Positions 1-5,939 of a stretch of 19,456 nt of DNA are shown here, piece after piece; within the stretch, counting starts at the first letter, position 1; every line of letters begins with the position of its first letter. The stretch comes from CAZAFM01 sp964484395. Lineage in GTDB: Bacteria; Campylobacterota; Campylobacteria; Campylobacterales; CAZAFM01. The translations under genes were made by a program, and so were the position numbers. The notes beneath the pieces are model-generated. The model searched no databases, was not told the DNA's origin, and saw nothing but the letters and a program-made list of their open reading frames with translations. The DNA lies in assembly GCA_964484395.1 (NCBI GenBank), contig CAZAFM010000042.1:1-19456 (forward strand). Reading direction: 5' to 3'.

Positions 1-375
1 GATGGGATTGCACTCTTTTGGCTTCCGCGTATTTTTATAGCTTTTTTTATAGCTTCACTTATAAAGCTTGGAAAGTCACCATTTGATATTGCTGAGGCTC
101 ATCAAGAGATAGCAGGAGGGGCTGAGATAGAGTATAGTGGGATATTTTATGAGGCTGTTTATGGGGCTAAGTGGTTGAATTATGTGTTCATCTATGGCTT
201 TTTGTATCTTTTTAGCTCTGGGTCATTTTTGTTTTTTATAGTTCTTAGTCTTCTGTTTTTCGTGGCTTCTAACCTTATAGATAACTCTACGGCAAGAGTA
301 AACTACAAGCAGATGCTCTGGATTGTTGGTATTCTTGGCTTTGGACTCTCCATAATCAATCTTTTGGTGCTATGA
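1..375 (+). CDS. echB: Ech-type hydrogenase membrane subunit (NuoH/EchB-like), C-terminal part
   Basis: This is the 3' end (about 124 codons plus TGA) of an integral membrane subunit related to NuoH of complex I and EchB/CooK of group 4 hydrogenases, which anchors the hydrogenase and takes part in coupled ion transport. Reading frame 1 is open from the first base. The fragment begins in a hydrophobic helix, then has the loop signature PFDIAEAHQEIAGG followed by AEIEYSG, which is diagnostic of NuoH-type subunits. Two or three hydrophobic segments follow (roughly residues 61-83 and 104-124 of the fragment). A TTG at 175 lies inside this frame and is not the real start. echC follows 11 bases downstream with its own AGGAG-type ribosome site, and the order B-C-D-E-F matches ech operons. 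The 5' end lies outside the window. Confidence 0.88.
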   Translation, partial: DGIALFWLPRIFIAFFIASLIKLGKSPFDIAEAHQEIAGGAEIEYSGIFYEAVYGAKWLNYVFIYGFLYLFSSGSFLFFIVLSLLFFVASNLIDNSTARVNYKQMLWIVGILGFGLSIINLLVL

Positions 376-386
376 GGAGATAATAT

Positions 387-914
387 ATGTTTAAAAATTT
401 TATGAAAAAATCACCTTGGTTACTTCACTTCAATGCTGGAAGTTGTAACGGCTGTGATATTGAGATACTCTCTCTCCTCTCTCCAAAGTACGATGTAGAG
501 CGCTTTGGAGTGATTAATCGAGGCAATCCAAAGCAAGCTGATGTACTTCTAGTTACTGGTGCAGTTAGCTCTAGGGTTAGAGAGAGACTTATAGATATCT
601 ACTCTCAGATGCCTGAGCCTAAAGTTGTCATATCTGTTGGTTCATGTACTTGTACTGGAGGAGTTTTTAGAGATATGTATCATGTGGAAAACGGAGTAGA
701 TACTGTGATACCAGTAGATGTCTATATAGGTGGTTGCGCTCCTAGACCTGAGCAGATGATAGATGGAATAGTTCAAGCTCTGGATGTACTGAACAAGAAA
801 AACTCCGAACTGGAGCTTCCAAAAAGGTTCTTTAATCTTCCAAAAACTATAAAACATCAGCTAATAAGACGAGATATGAGAGCAAAGATTGGAGCTAGAG
901 ATGAACAAAACTAA
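387..914 (+). CDS. echC: Ech-type [NiFe] hydrogenase small subunit (NuoB-like)
   Basis: Small subunit of a group 4 membrane-bound [NiFe] hydrogenase, homologous to NuoB. It carries the proximal [4Fe-4S] cluster that passes electrons between the ferredoxin-like subunit and the Ni-Fe site. The 175-residue product has the cluster cysteines C20 and C23 (in AGSCNGCD), C87 (in VGSCTCTGG) and C117 (in GGCAPRPEQ). C89 is an extra cysteine. There is no twin-arginine signal, as expected for a cytoplasm-facing group 4 enzyme. The length is normal for EchC/CooL-type subunits. The ATG is preceded by AGGAGA at a good distance. The gene ends inside the start region of the next gene (14-base overlap with the preferred echD start), which suggests translational coupling. 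The closest alternative label is a CooL-type subunit; the order favours Ech. Confidence 0.93.
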   Translation: MFKNFMKKSPWLLHFNAGSCNGCDIEILSLLSPKYDVERFGVINRGNPKQADVLLVTGAVSSRVRERLIDIYSQMPEPKVVISVGSCTCTGGVFRDMYHVENGVDTVIPVDVYIGGCAPRPEQMIDGIVQALDVLNKKNSELELPKRFFNLPKTIKHQLIRRDMRAKIGARDEQN

Positions 915-1242
915 GATAGATAAAGCAGAAATTAGAGATAAGATAATAGAGTTTTACGATAAAAGGGTGTGGCATTTTAGTATGATAAATGGACTTGACT
1001 TAGGTGATAGGCTTGAGCTTCAATGGATTTTTTGTAAAAGATATAGTAAAGATGAGCCAACTGTTTTTTATGCGGAGTTTGAATATGATGAAGTAATCCC
1101 ATCTATAAAAGATATAATCCCAACAGCATGGGTTAGTGAAGCTGAGATAAAAGATCTACTTGGAGCAAATGTAGATGGAGCTATTCCACATCTTTTTTTA
1201 GAAGCTGATGCACCCAAAACTCCCCTAAGGAAGAACTCGTGA
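901..1242 (+). CDS. echD: Ech-type hydrogenase NuoC-like subunit
   Basis: Small hydrophilic subunit related to NuoC (30 kDa subunit of complex I) and EchD/CooU, a structural partner of the large subunit. The NuoC signature is visible in the C-terminal half as VIPSIKDIIPTAWVSEAEIKDL followed by LGANVDG, matching the conserved 'PSI-x-W-x-E-x-D-G' layout of the family. The preferred start is ATG 901 (113 aa), which has GGAG about six bases upstream. An in-frame TTG at 889 would give 117 aa and is less likely. It overlaps the end of echC by 14 bases and the start of echE by 4 bases (GTGA), so the three are one translationally linked block. No cofactor-binding cysteines are seen, as expected for this subunit. 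Confidence 0.85.
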   Translation: MNKTKIDKAEIRDKIIEFYDKRVWHFSMINGLDLGDRLELQWIFCKRYSKDEPTVFYAEFEYDEVIPSIKDIIPTAWVSEAEIKDLLGANVDGAIPHLFLEADAPKTPLRKNS

Positions 1243-2324
1243 GTAATACTGTAAACATCCCAATAGGCGCGCAACACATATCACTTCTTGAGCCTTTGAG
1301 ATTTATATTTAAAGCAGAGAATGAAAAGATAGTTGATGTAGAAGCTGACTTTGGATATGTCCATAGAGGCTATGAGAAGGCTTGTGAGACAAACTTCAAG
1401 TTTAAGCAGATTTCTTATGCAGTTTCAAGAGTGTGTGGACTATGCTCTATTACGCACGCTAGTGCTTATACTTTTGCAATTGAGAAGGTCATGGGTATAG
1501 AAGTGCCTTTAAGAGCTAAGTATCTAAGAATGCTAACTTTTGAGCTAGATAGAATACACTCTCATATGCTCTGTCTATCTCATACTGCTGAGAGTGCTGG
1601 CTTTGAGGCTCTTTTTATGCGTATAATGAAAGATAGAGAGTCTATTATGGAGATTCAAGAGCTTTTGACTGGAAATAGAATCCATTTTGACTTCACGACA
1701 ATAGGTGGCGTCAATAGAGATGTGGATGAAGCTCTAAAGAGCGAAATAGAAAAAAAACTCTACAACTTTAGAAAAAAGATAGATGAGATAACAGACCTTT
1801 TTCTTAAAAACTACTCCCTCTCACTTAGATACAAAGGCGTAGGAAAGCTTACAAGTGATGAGGCACTAGAGCTTAGTGCAGTAGGTCCACTTCTAAGGGC
1901 TACTGGGATTGCAAGTGACACTAGGGAGGAGACCACTGAGCTTCCTTATGGCGAGATTGGTTTCAAGATTGCAACTGAGAGTGGTGGAGATATACATAGC
2001 AGGAACATAGTAAGGCTAAGAGAGATAGACAACTCTCTTGATATGATTGAACAGATACTTGCAAACCTACCAGATGGGGAGATAGATGTAAAAGTCAAGG
2101 GAATGCCAGAAGGTGAAGGAATCGCAAGAGTAGAGGCACCAAGAGGTGAGTTATGCTACTACATCAAAGGTGTTAAAAAGCAATACCTTGATAGAGTAAG
2201 GATAAAAACCCCAACTTACTCAAACATTCCTTCCATGATAGAGGTTTTTAAAGGTGAGGAGTACGCTAGTGCTCCACCTATCCTAGCCTCATTGGATCCT
2301 TGTATGAGTTGTACGGCTAAGTAG
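1239..2324 (+). CDS. echE: Ech-type [NiFe] hydrogenase large subunit (NuoD-like)
   Basis: Catalytic large subunit carrying the Ni-Fe(CN)2CO site, homologous to NuoD. Both paired-cysteine motifs needed for the metal site are intact: RVCGLC (C66, C69) near the N-terminus and DPCMSC (C355, C358) at the C-terminus. This separates it from true NuoD, which lacks them. The 361-residue length fits EchE/CooH. It starts at GTG 1239 within the GTGA overlap with echD, with AAGGA upstream. The protein ends only three residues after the last cysteine (TAK), so there is no cleavable C-terminal extension and no need for a maturation endopeptidase of the HycI/HyaD type. The residue after the last cysteine pair that is usually His or Arg is Lys. 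No hyp maturation genes are in the window. Confidence 0.95.
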   Translation: MSNTVNIPIGAQHISLLEPLRFIFKAENEKIVDVEADFGYVHRGYEKACETNFKFKQISYAVSRVCGLCSITHASAYTFAIEKVMGIEVPLRAKYLRMLTFELDRIHSHMLCLSHTAESAGFEALFMRIMKDRESIMEIQELLTGNRIHFDFTTIGGVNRDVDEALKSEIEKKLYNFRKKIDEITDLFLKNYSLSLRYKGVGKLTSDEALELSAVGPLLRATGIASDTREETTELPYGEIGFKIATESGGDIHSRNIVRLREIDNSLDMIEQILANLPDGEIDVKVKGMPEGEGIARVEAPRGELCYYIKGVKKQYLDRVRIKTPTYSNIPSMIEVFKGEEYASAPPILASLDPCMSCTAK

Positions 2325-2332
2325 GAGATGTA

Positions 2333-2782
2333 ATGATAGATGCGATAAAACTAGCATGGACAAACCTCTTCAAAGAGCCAAATACAAAAAAGTATCCATT
2401 TGAAAAAACCTACACCCCGCCAAATATAAGAGGGCTTATAGGGTATAATGAAGAGAAGTGTATATTCTGCTTGAAATGCGAAAGCGTCTGCCCTCCAAGG
2501 GCTATAGTCTTTGATACAGAGCTAGAAGAGGGGAAGCAGACATATTACTACAACCCATATCTCTGTATATACTGTCAAGAGTGTGTCAGAGCATGTCCAG
2601 AGCCTGGAAAAGATGGAGCTCTTTGGCAAGAAGAGAGTGTATGCCCCCCTGCCCTAAAGGCTGAAAATCCAAATCAAAAATGGAGACAACTACAAATAGA
2701 GGCTGAGAAAAACAGAACTGAGTGGAAAAAGATAAAAGCTCAAAAGAAAAAAATCCAAAAAGAGGTTCAAGATGATAATTGA
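2333..2782 (+). CDS. echF: Ech-type hydrogenase polyferredoxin-like subunit (NuoI-like, 2x[4Fe-4S])
   Basis: Electron-transfer subunit related to NuoI and EchF/CooX that passes electrons between soluble ferredoxin and the small subunit. The 149-residue product has two complete CxxCxxCxxxCP motifs, at C43-C46-C49-C53 and C78-C81-C84-C88, enough for two [4Fe-4S] clusters. The C-terminal 50 residues form a highly charged Lys/Glu/Gln-rich tail, probably helical, longer than strictly needed for a ferredoxin domain. It follows echE after 8 bases and its last 11 bases overlap the start of the flavoprotein gene downstream. This completes the soluble arm of an Ech hydrogenase, predicted to couple ferredoxin oxidation to H2 formation, or the reverse, with an ion gradient; the direction cannot be read from sequence. 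Confidence 0.9.
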   Translation: MIDAIKLAWTNLFKEPNTKKYPFEKTYTPPNIRGLIGYNEEKCIFCLKCESVCPPRAIVFDTELEEGKQTYYYNPYLCIYCQECVRACPEPGKDGALWQEESVCPPALKAENPNQKWRQLQIEAEKNRTEWKKIKAQKKKIQKEVQDDN

Positions 2783-3368
2783 TTTTACAAATCTAGACAA
2801 ACTCTATAGATATAAAATAATGAGTGAGGCCATAGCACCCCGTCCAATAGCTTGGATAAGCACTCTAAATGATGACTCTTCTATAAATCTTGCTCCTTTT
2901 AGCTACTTCATACCTATCTCTAGTGAGCCTCCTTTGGTCTCAGTATCTATTGGTATCAAAAAAAGTGGAGAGAGTAAAGATACTCTAAAAAACATCCGTG
3001 AAAACAAAAAATGCGCTATTTCCATACCAGATATATCTCATGCAAAAGAGGTTAGTCAAAGTAGTGATGCGCTAGGATATGGAATAAGTGAGACATCTAC
3101 ATACAATATAGAGACAGTATCTAAAAAAGAGGGTTTTCCGCCTATTTATAAGAAAGCTAAGGCTGCACTTTTTTGCACTCTTTTTGATGATATTAGGATT
3201 GAGGGGTCTGTGAACTCTCTATTGCTTCTAAAAATTGAATCTGTATATACTGATGATAACTACATAGATAATGAAGGAAAGGTTGTTTTTGAGCAACTCG
3301 GGAGAACCGGCAGAGACTACATATACGCATATAAGAAAATATCTCAAGAGAAGACACTGCAAAAATAG
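2772..3368 (+). CDS. Flavoredoxin-type flavin reductase-like domain protein
   Basis: A 198-residue soluble protein of the flavin reductase-like/flavoredoxin family (FMN-binding split barrel). The N-terminal signature AIAPRPIAWISTL is followed by NLAPFSYF and EPPLVSVSIG, the usual FMN-contacting segments. Members bind FMN and either act as electron carriers (flavoredoxin) or reduce flavins with NAD(P)H; which applies here is not visible. The ATG lies inside the last codons of the hydrogenase ferredoxin-like gene (11-base overlap), with an upstream AGAGG that can act as a ribosome site, so translation is probably coupled to the ech operon. The position suggests a redox link to the hydrogenase, but this is inference. 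It ends one base before the convergent thioesterase gene. Confidence 0.82.
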   Translation: MIIDFTNLDKLYRYKIMSEAIAPRPIAWISTLNDDSSINLAPFSYFIPISSEPPLVSVSIGIKKSGESKDTLKNIRENKKCAISIPDISHAKEVSQSSDALGYGISETSTYNIETVSKKEGFPPIYKKAKAALFCTLFDDIRIEGSVNSLLLLKIESVYTDDNYIDNEGKVVFEQLGRTGRDYIYAYKKISQEKTLQK

Positions 3369-3369
3369 G

Positions 3370-3729
3370 TCAGAAAATATTTTTTAGGCTAGATGGTATT
3401 CTGCATGGCTTTTTATCTTTTACATAAACAAGCGTAAACTCCGCTTCAAATATCTTCTCATTCTCTCTGCATATTAATTGATGAATTTTGAGTGATGCAC
3501 CCTTTAGGCTTATTAGTTTTACACTAACTTCAAGCACATCTCCAAGGGTAGCTGGAGCTATGTATTTTGCTTGAAGCTCTTTTACTACAAAACCACTATT
3601 TTCATCTTGTGGTATTATATTTTTTTCAAAAAACAGTTGACTTCTTGCTCGCTCGCAGAATTTCAGGTAGTTTGCATGATAGACTACTCCACCTATATCT
3701 GTATCTTCATAATATACTCTTACTTTCAA
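3370..3729 (-). CDS. ybgC: YbgC-type acyl-CoA thioesterase (4HBT hotdog)
   Basis: A 119-residue hotdog-fold thioesterase of the 4-hydroxybenzoyl-CoA thioesterase/YbgC family. The catalytic signature is near the N-terminus: YEDTDIGGVVYHANYL, with Asp11 and His18 in the expected places. Length is near the family's usual 130. YbgC proteins hydrolyse short-chain acyl-CoA or acyl-ACP and are often associated with the Tol-Pal system; no tol genes are seen here. It starts with TTG at 3729, preceded by GAGGTG. It could in principle serve as an off-loading thioesterase for the aryl-polyene cluster 3 kb away, but there is no linkage beyond being in the same window, and the housekeeping role is more likely. 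Its 3' end is one base from the flavoredoxin stop codon. Confidence 0.88.
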   Translation of the reverse strand: MKVRVYYEDTDIGGVVYHANYLKFCERARSQLFFEKNIIPQDENSGFVVKELQAKYIAPATLGDVLEVSVKLISLKGASLKIHQLICRENEKIFEAEFTLVYVKDKKPCRIPSSLKNIF

Positions 3730-3751
3730 GGTTTCACCTCATTTTGTGCTG

Positions 3752-3853
3752 TGATATTTTATCAAACTTTTAAAAAATATAGGTAAACTACAACTTTATT
3801 TAACATAAACTATGATTTTTTAGACATTTTAGGAAACTATAGATAAAATATCA
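3752..3853. repeat. Pair of 12-bp inverted copies flanking a divergent promoter region
   Basis: TGATATTTTATC at 3752-3763 and GATAAAATATCA at 3842-3853 are exact reverse complements, one near the thioesterase start and one near the start of the 119-aa gene. Each contains TAAAAT read toward its own gene, so the likeliest reading is two similar divergent -10 regions. The remaining sequence between them is AT-rich and holds no open reading frame that I would call. A shared operator is possible but not required. Confidence 0.45.
3842..3849 (+). promoter_or_regulatory. Candidate -10 region for the 119-aa unknown gene
   Basis: GATAAAAT lies about 30 bases before ATG 3879, which has AAGGA as ribosome site. 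The same octamer occurs before the thioesterase (minus strand) and before the flavoprotein at 18587. No good -35 box is seen; Campylobacterota promoters usually lack one. Confidence 0.35.
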
Positions 3854-3878
3854 TAGCTCAAACCAACAAGGAAAAAAA

Positions 3879-4238
3879 ATGAAAGCATCTGAGATAAATA
3901 TAAAAGAGTCACTTAGAATTGGTCTTTTACTTGATCAAGGGAGTATTGAGGGGAAGAGAGTTGTTGTAACACACAACCTTAAAGATAGGATTTATGAGCA
4001 TACAAAAAAGTCTTCACCTTCTGAAATGATGAATGAAATAGCTAAAGAGGCACTCAAAGAGATAGATGAAAAGAAAAAGAGAAAAAGAGTTATTAAAAAA
4101 CCTGTTAAGCTCAAAATCCGTATAAATAATGAAGAAAATGATGGAAATAGAATTAAGTACGCTTCTATAAAGGCTTTAGAGCTTGGTGATTTTTTATTAA
4201 TAGCTGAAAACAGAGATGTTTTAGAAAGCTACATTTAA
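3879..4238 (+). CDS. Conserved-looking hypothetical protein, 119 aa
   Basis: I do not recognise this protein. It is soluble, with no signal peptide or membrane segment. The central part (about residues 44-80) is very rich in Lys and Glu, with a basic run KKKRKR followed by VIKKPVKLKIRIN, and the ends look globular (an N-terminal ESLRIGLLLDQGS and a C-terminal IKALELGDFLLIAENRDVL). The basic stretch could bind nucleic acid, but this is only a guess. It has a good ribosome site (AAGGA seven bases before ATG), its own promoter region and a clear terminator immediately after, so it is a monocistronic gene. Codon use and composition match the neighbours. Confidence 0.75.
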   Translation: MKASEINIKESLRIGLLLDQGSIEGKRVVVTHNLKDRIYEHTKKSSPSEMMNEIAKEALKEIDEKKKRKRVIKKPVKLKIRINNEENDGNRIKYASIKALELGDFLLIAENRDVLESYI

Positions 4239-4240
4239 AA

Positions 4241-4275
4241 AATGAGAGAGCCTTTAGCTAGGCTCTGCTCATTTT
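4241..4275. terminator. Bidirectional rho-independent terminator
   Basis: AATGAGAGAGCC (4241-4252), an 8-base loop, then GGCTCTGCTCATT (4261-4273): a 12-bp stem with a single bulged G, followed by TTTT on the plus strand and preceded by an A-run, which serves as a T-run on the minus strand. It sits between the convergent 119-aa gene and hsp20 genes and probably ends both. Confidence 0.85.
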
Positions 4276-4281
4276 GGGTAA

Positions 4282-4674
4282 TTACTCTATTGTAATTTTT
4301 TTAACACTCTCTTTTTGAGACTTTGGCACTACTACTTCTAGCACCCCATCATTTGATGTTGCTTTTATACTCTCAAAGTCAACTGATTCTGGTAGTGTAA
4401 AACTCCTCTGAAACTTACCAAAGTAGCTTTCTGTCTTGTAGTAATCCTTCTCCTTATCCTCTGTCTTGAACTTTCGCTCACCACTTATGTTTAGCACTCT
4501 ACCATCTAGGTCAATGGACACATCCTCTTTTTTAACGCCAGGTAGGTCTATTTCTATGTAGTAAGCTTGCTCATCCTCTCTACTGTTTATAGATGGAGCA
4601 AAGCTTGAGATGTTGCTACTACCCTCCTCTAGCTCTTTAAACACTTTAAATGGGTCAAATCTAGTGATATACAT
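4282..4674 (-). CDS. hsp20: Small heat shock protein, Hsp20/alpha-crystallin family
   Basis: ATP-independent holdase chaperone that binds unfolding proteins during stress. The 130-residue product has a short N-terminal arm (starting with TRFDPFKVFKELEE, typical of bacterial class A sHsps), a full alpha-crystallin domain (about residues 27-120) with YYIEIDLPGVKKEDVSIDL, the FGKFQRSFTLP segment and DGVLEVVVPK, and the C-terminal ITI anchor (I-x-I) needed for oligomer assembly. The ATG at 4674 has AGGAGG in ideal position. It is monocistronic, with a terminator downstream and an exceptionally good sigma70 promoter upstream. Two palindromes in the leader suggest repression relieved by heat. The identity is clear; which client proteins it serves is not. 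Confidence 0.96.
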   Translation of the reverse strand: MYITRFDPFKVFKELEEGSSNISSFAPSINSREDEQAYYIEIDLPGVKKEDVSIDLDGRVLNISGERKFKTEDKEKDYYKTESYFGKFQRSFTLPESVDFESIKATSNDGVLEVVVPKSQKESVKKITIE

Positions 4675-4708
4675 TACATCCTCCTTTAATGACTGTTATT
4701 GACTTACT

Positions 4709-4735
4709 TAAGTTGATAGTTAATATATCAACTTA
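4709..4735. promoter_or_regulatory. Palindromic operator over the hsp20 transcription start (HAIR-like geometry)
   Basis: A perfect 10-bp inverted repeat, TAAGTTGATA (4709-4718) and TATCAACTTA (4726-4735), separated by 7 bases. It begins a few bases downstream of the hsp20 -10 box, so it would cover the transcription start. The TTGA-N11-TCAA core and the 7-base spacer match the geometry of the HspR operator HAIR (CTTGAGT-N7-ACTCAAG), but the flanking positions differ. Assignment to HspR is inference. Confidence 0.65.
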
Positions 4736-4738
4736 TAG

Positions 4739-4768
4739 ATTATAACTCTTTTTTTATATCATTGTCAA
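4739..4768 (-). promoter_or_regulatory. Consensus sigma70 promoter of hsp20
   Basis: On the minus strand a perfect -35 box TTGACA (4768-4763) and a perfect -10 box TATAAT (4744-4739) are separated by 18 bases. The predicted start is near 4732, giving a 5' leader of about 57 bases before ATG 4674. A fully consensus promoter of this kind fits a gene held down by repressors. Confidence 0.8.
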
Positions 4769-4783
4769 GAGTTTTTTAATATT

Positions 4784-4810
4784 TTAGCACTTTATATAGT
4801 ATAGTGCTAA
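4784..4810. promoter_or_regulatory. CIRCE-like element (putative HrcA operator)
   Basis: TTAGCACTT (4784-4792), 9 bases, then TAGTGCTAA (4802-4810). This agrees with CIRCE (TTAGCACTC-N9-GAGTGCTAA) at 16 of the 18 arm positions and in spacing; only the innermost pair differs. The arms extend to TTTTAGCACT/AGTGCTAAAA. It lies 16 bases upstream of the hsp20 -35 box and 55 bases before ATG 4866 on the other strand, so it could control either gene. Candidate rightward -10 hexamers (TATAGT at 4795 and 4800) fall inside it. Confidence 0.78.
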
Positions 4811-4865
4811 AAAAGATAGGTATAGATTTTGCTTGAAGATTTTAAATTTAAATATAAGGACGCTT

Positions 4866-5387
4866 ATGCAGATAGATAACTCCCTAAACTCAGTACTAAA
4901 CAACCCTCTCCTAAATAACCAGCAAAACAGCCCTCAAAACATCACCACAAAAGAGGCTCAAAAACCAGCTGAAGCTACTAGCTCAGAGTCTAAAACTGAA
5001 GAAAGCAGTGAGAAAAAAAGAGAGGACTTTGGCGTACCACTGCTCAATCTTATGAATGAGGAGGAGTATAATAGCTTTTTAAGAGCAACAAAAGAGCAAG
5101 ATGATAGTACAAAAAGTAGATACGCAAACTCCCTTCAGATGTTTAGTGCTACTTTTATAAACGCTACAACAAATAGTAGCAATGGTATGTCACTGCTAAA
5201 TGACCAAGATAGCTCACTTGAAAGTCTATTAGGAGATAGTGCAATGCTCAAAATCTCCGAATTTAGCATAAGAGAGGGTGCAGATATTCTGAAAAATATG
5301 GCAGGTGAGAATGAAAATATGCTTGATTTTATGCAGAGACTAAAAAATGCCCTAAGTAGTGGAAAAGGTATAGATGTAGCTGGCTAG
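4866..5387 (+). CDS. Hypothetical protein, 173 aa, possibly HrcA-controlled
   Basis: I do not recognise this protein. The chosen start is ATG 4866, which has AAGGA at seven bases; an in-frame TTG at 4833 would add 11 residues but lacks a good ribosome site. The N-terminal third (to about residue 55) is low-complexity and probably disordered, rich in Asn, Gln, Ser, Glu and Lys. The rest is predicted helical and acidic, with a segment VPLLNLMNEEEYNSFLRATK and a C-terminal stretch ending in Ser/Gly-rich residues. There is no signal peptide, membrane segment or cysteine. The asymmetric layout recalls secreted or flagellar accessory proteins, but nothing specific supports that. It is divergent from hsp20 and has a CIRCE-like site in its promoter region, which would make it a heat-responsive gene if functional. 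It ends one base before a convergent gene. Confidence 0.72.
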   Translation: MQIDNSLNSVLNNPLLNNQQNSPQNITTKEAQKPAEATSSESKTEESSEKKREDFGVPLLNLMNEEEYNSFLRATKEQDDSTKSRYANSLQMFSATFINATTNSSNGMSLLNDQDSSLESLLGDSAMLKISEFSIREGADILKNMAGENENMLDFMQRLKNALSSGKGIDVAG

Positions 5388-5388
5388 A

Positions 5389-5829
5389 TTATGACTCTTC
5401 ATAAAGCTTGTACTTAACTATTTGCTCACCTAAATATAGTGCAAGCTCCTCTAGCTCTTCTATCTTCTCTATCTCTTCTTCATCATCCCATATCTCCAAG
5501 AATCTCTCATCAGCAAGTCGTCTTATGTAAGTAAGTGGGTCATCTATGACATCTATACTTTTTTTGAACATCAAAAGCTCCATCTTGTCATAGTAGATAG
5601 CACACTGTATCCTATCTTTTGTGTACAGAGAGTTTCCACATGAATCACCTAGCTTGTAGCCTTTCACCTCTTCATCCCAGGCATTATCTGGGTTTGATTT
5701 TGGTTGGTATGAACTATATGGTACACACTCTTTTGTGTAGTTGTTAAAAACAAGTGGCTCTTTTAGCTTGAAGCTCTGTTTGCTTTCATTTTTTGCAGCC
5801 TCTAGTAGATATGCTGGAAAATCCTCCAT
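5389..5829 (-). CDS. Hypothetical acidic protein, 146 aa
   Basis: Unrecognised soluble protein with no signal peptide or membrane segment. It has three cysteines (in KECVPY, DSCGNS and IQCAIYY), a middle with many Tyr, Asp and Asn, and a C-terminal third that is strongly acidic and helical (EIWDDEEEIEKIEELEEL), then basic at the end. The segment GYKLGDSCGNSLYTKDRIQC looks like a folded core with possible metal or disulphide chemistry, but the cysteines do not form a known motif. The ATG at 5829 has an AAGG about eight bases upstream. It is codirectional with the membrane protein gene that starts at 6821, separated by 110 bases, so they may share a transcript. Function unknown. Confidence 0.7.
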   Translation of the reverse strand: MEDFPAYLLEAAKNESKQSFKLKEPLVFNNYTKECVPYSSYQPKSNPDNAWDEEVKGYKLGDSCGNSLYTKDRIQCAIYYDKMELLMFKKSIDVIDDPLTYIRRLADERFLEIWDDEEEIEKIEELEELALYLGEQIVKYKLYEES

Positions 5830-5939
5830 AGAAAAACCTTTTTGATAAGTCTATCAAGTTTATAGCTACCATTGGGTCTATATCTGCTTATTTTTTGAGC
5901 ATAGCGACTAAGATACTCCAAGTAGGTAGAGGCTTAGCC

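Noticed and set aside
1239..2324. True complex I NuoD/NuoB genes rather than hydrogenase
   Set aside because: Both nickel-binding cysteine pairs are present in the large subunit and the gene order B-C-D-E-F is that of Ech.
3370..3729. YbgC thioesterase as the off-loading enzyme of the pigment cluster
   Set aside because: It lies 3 kb away behind several unrelated genes and has its own promoter region; housekeeping role fits better.
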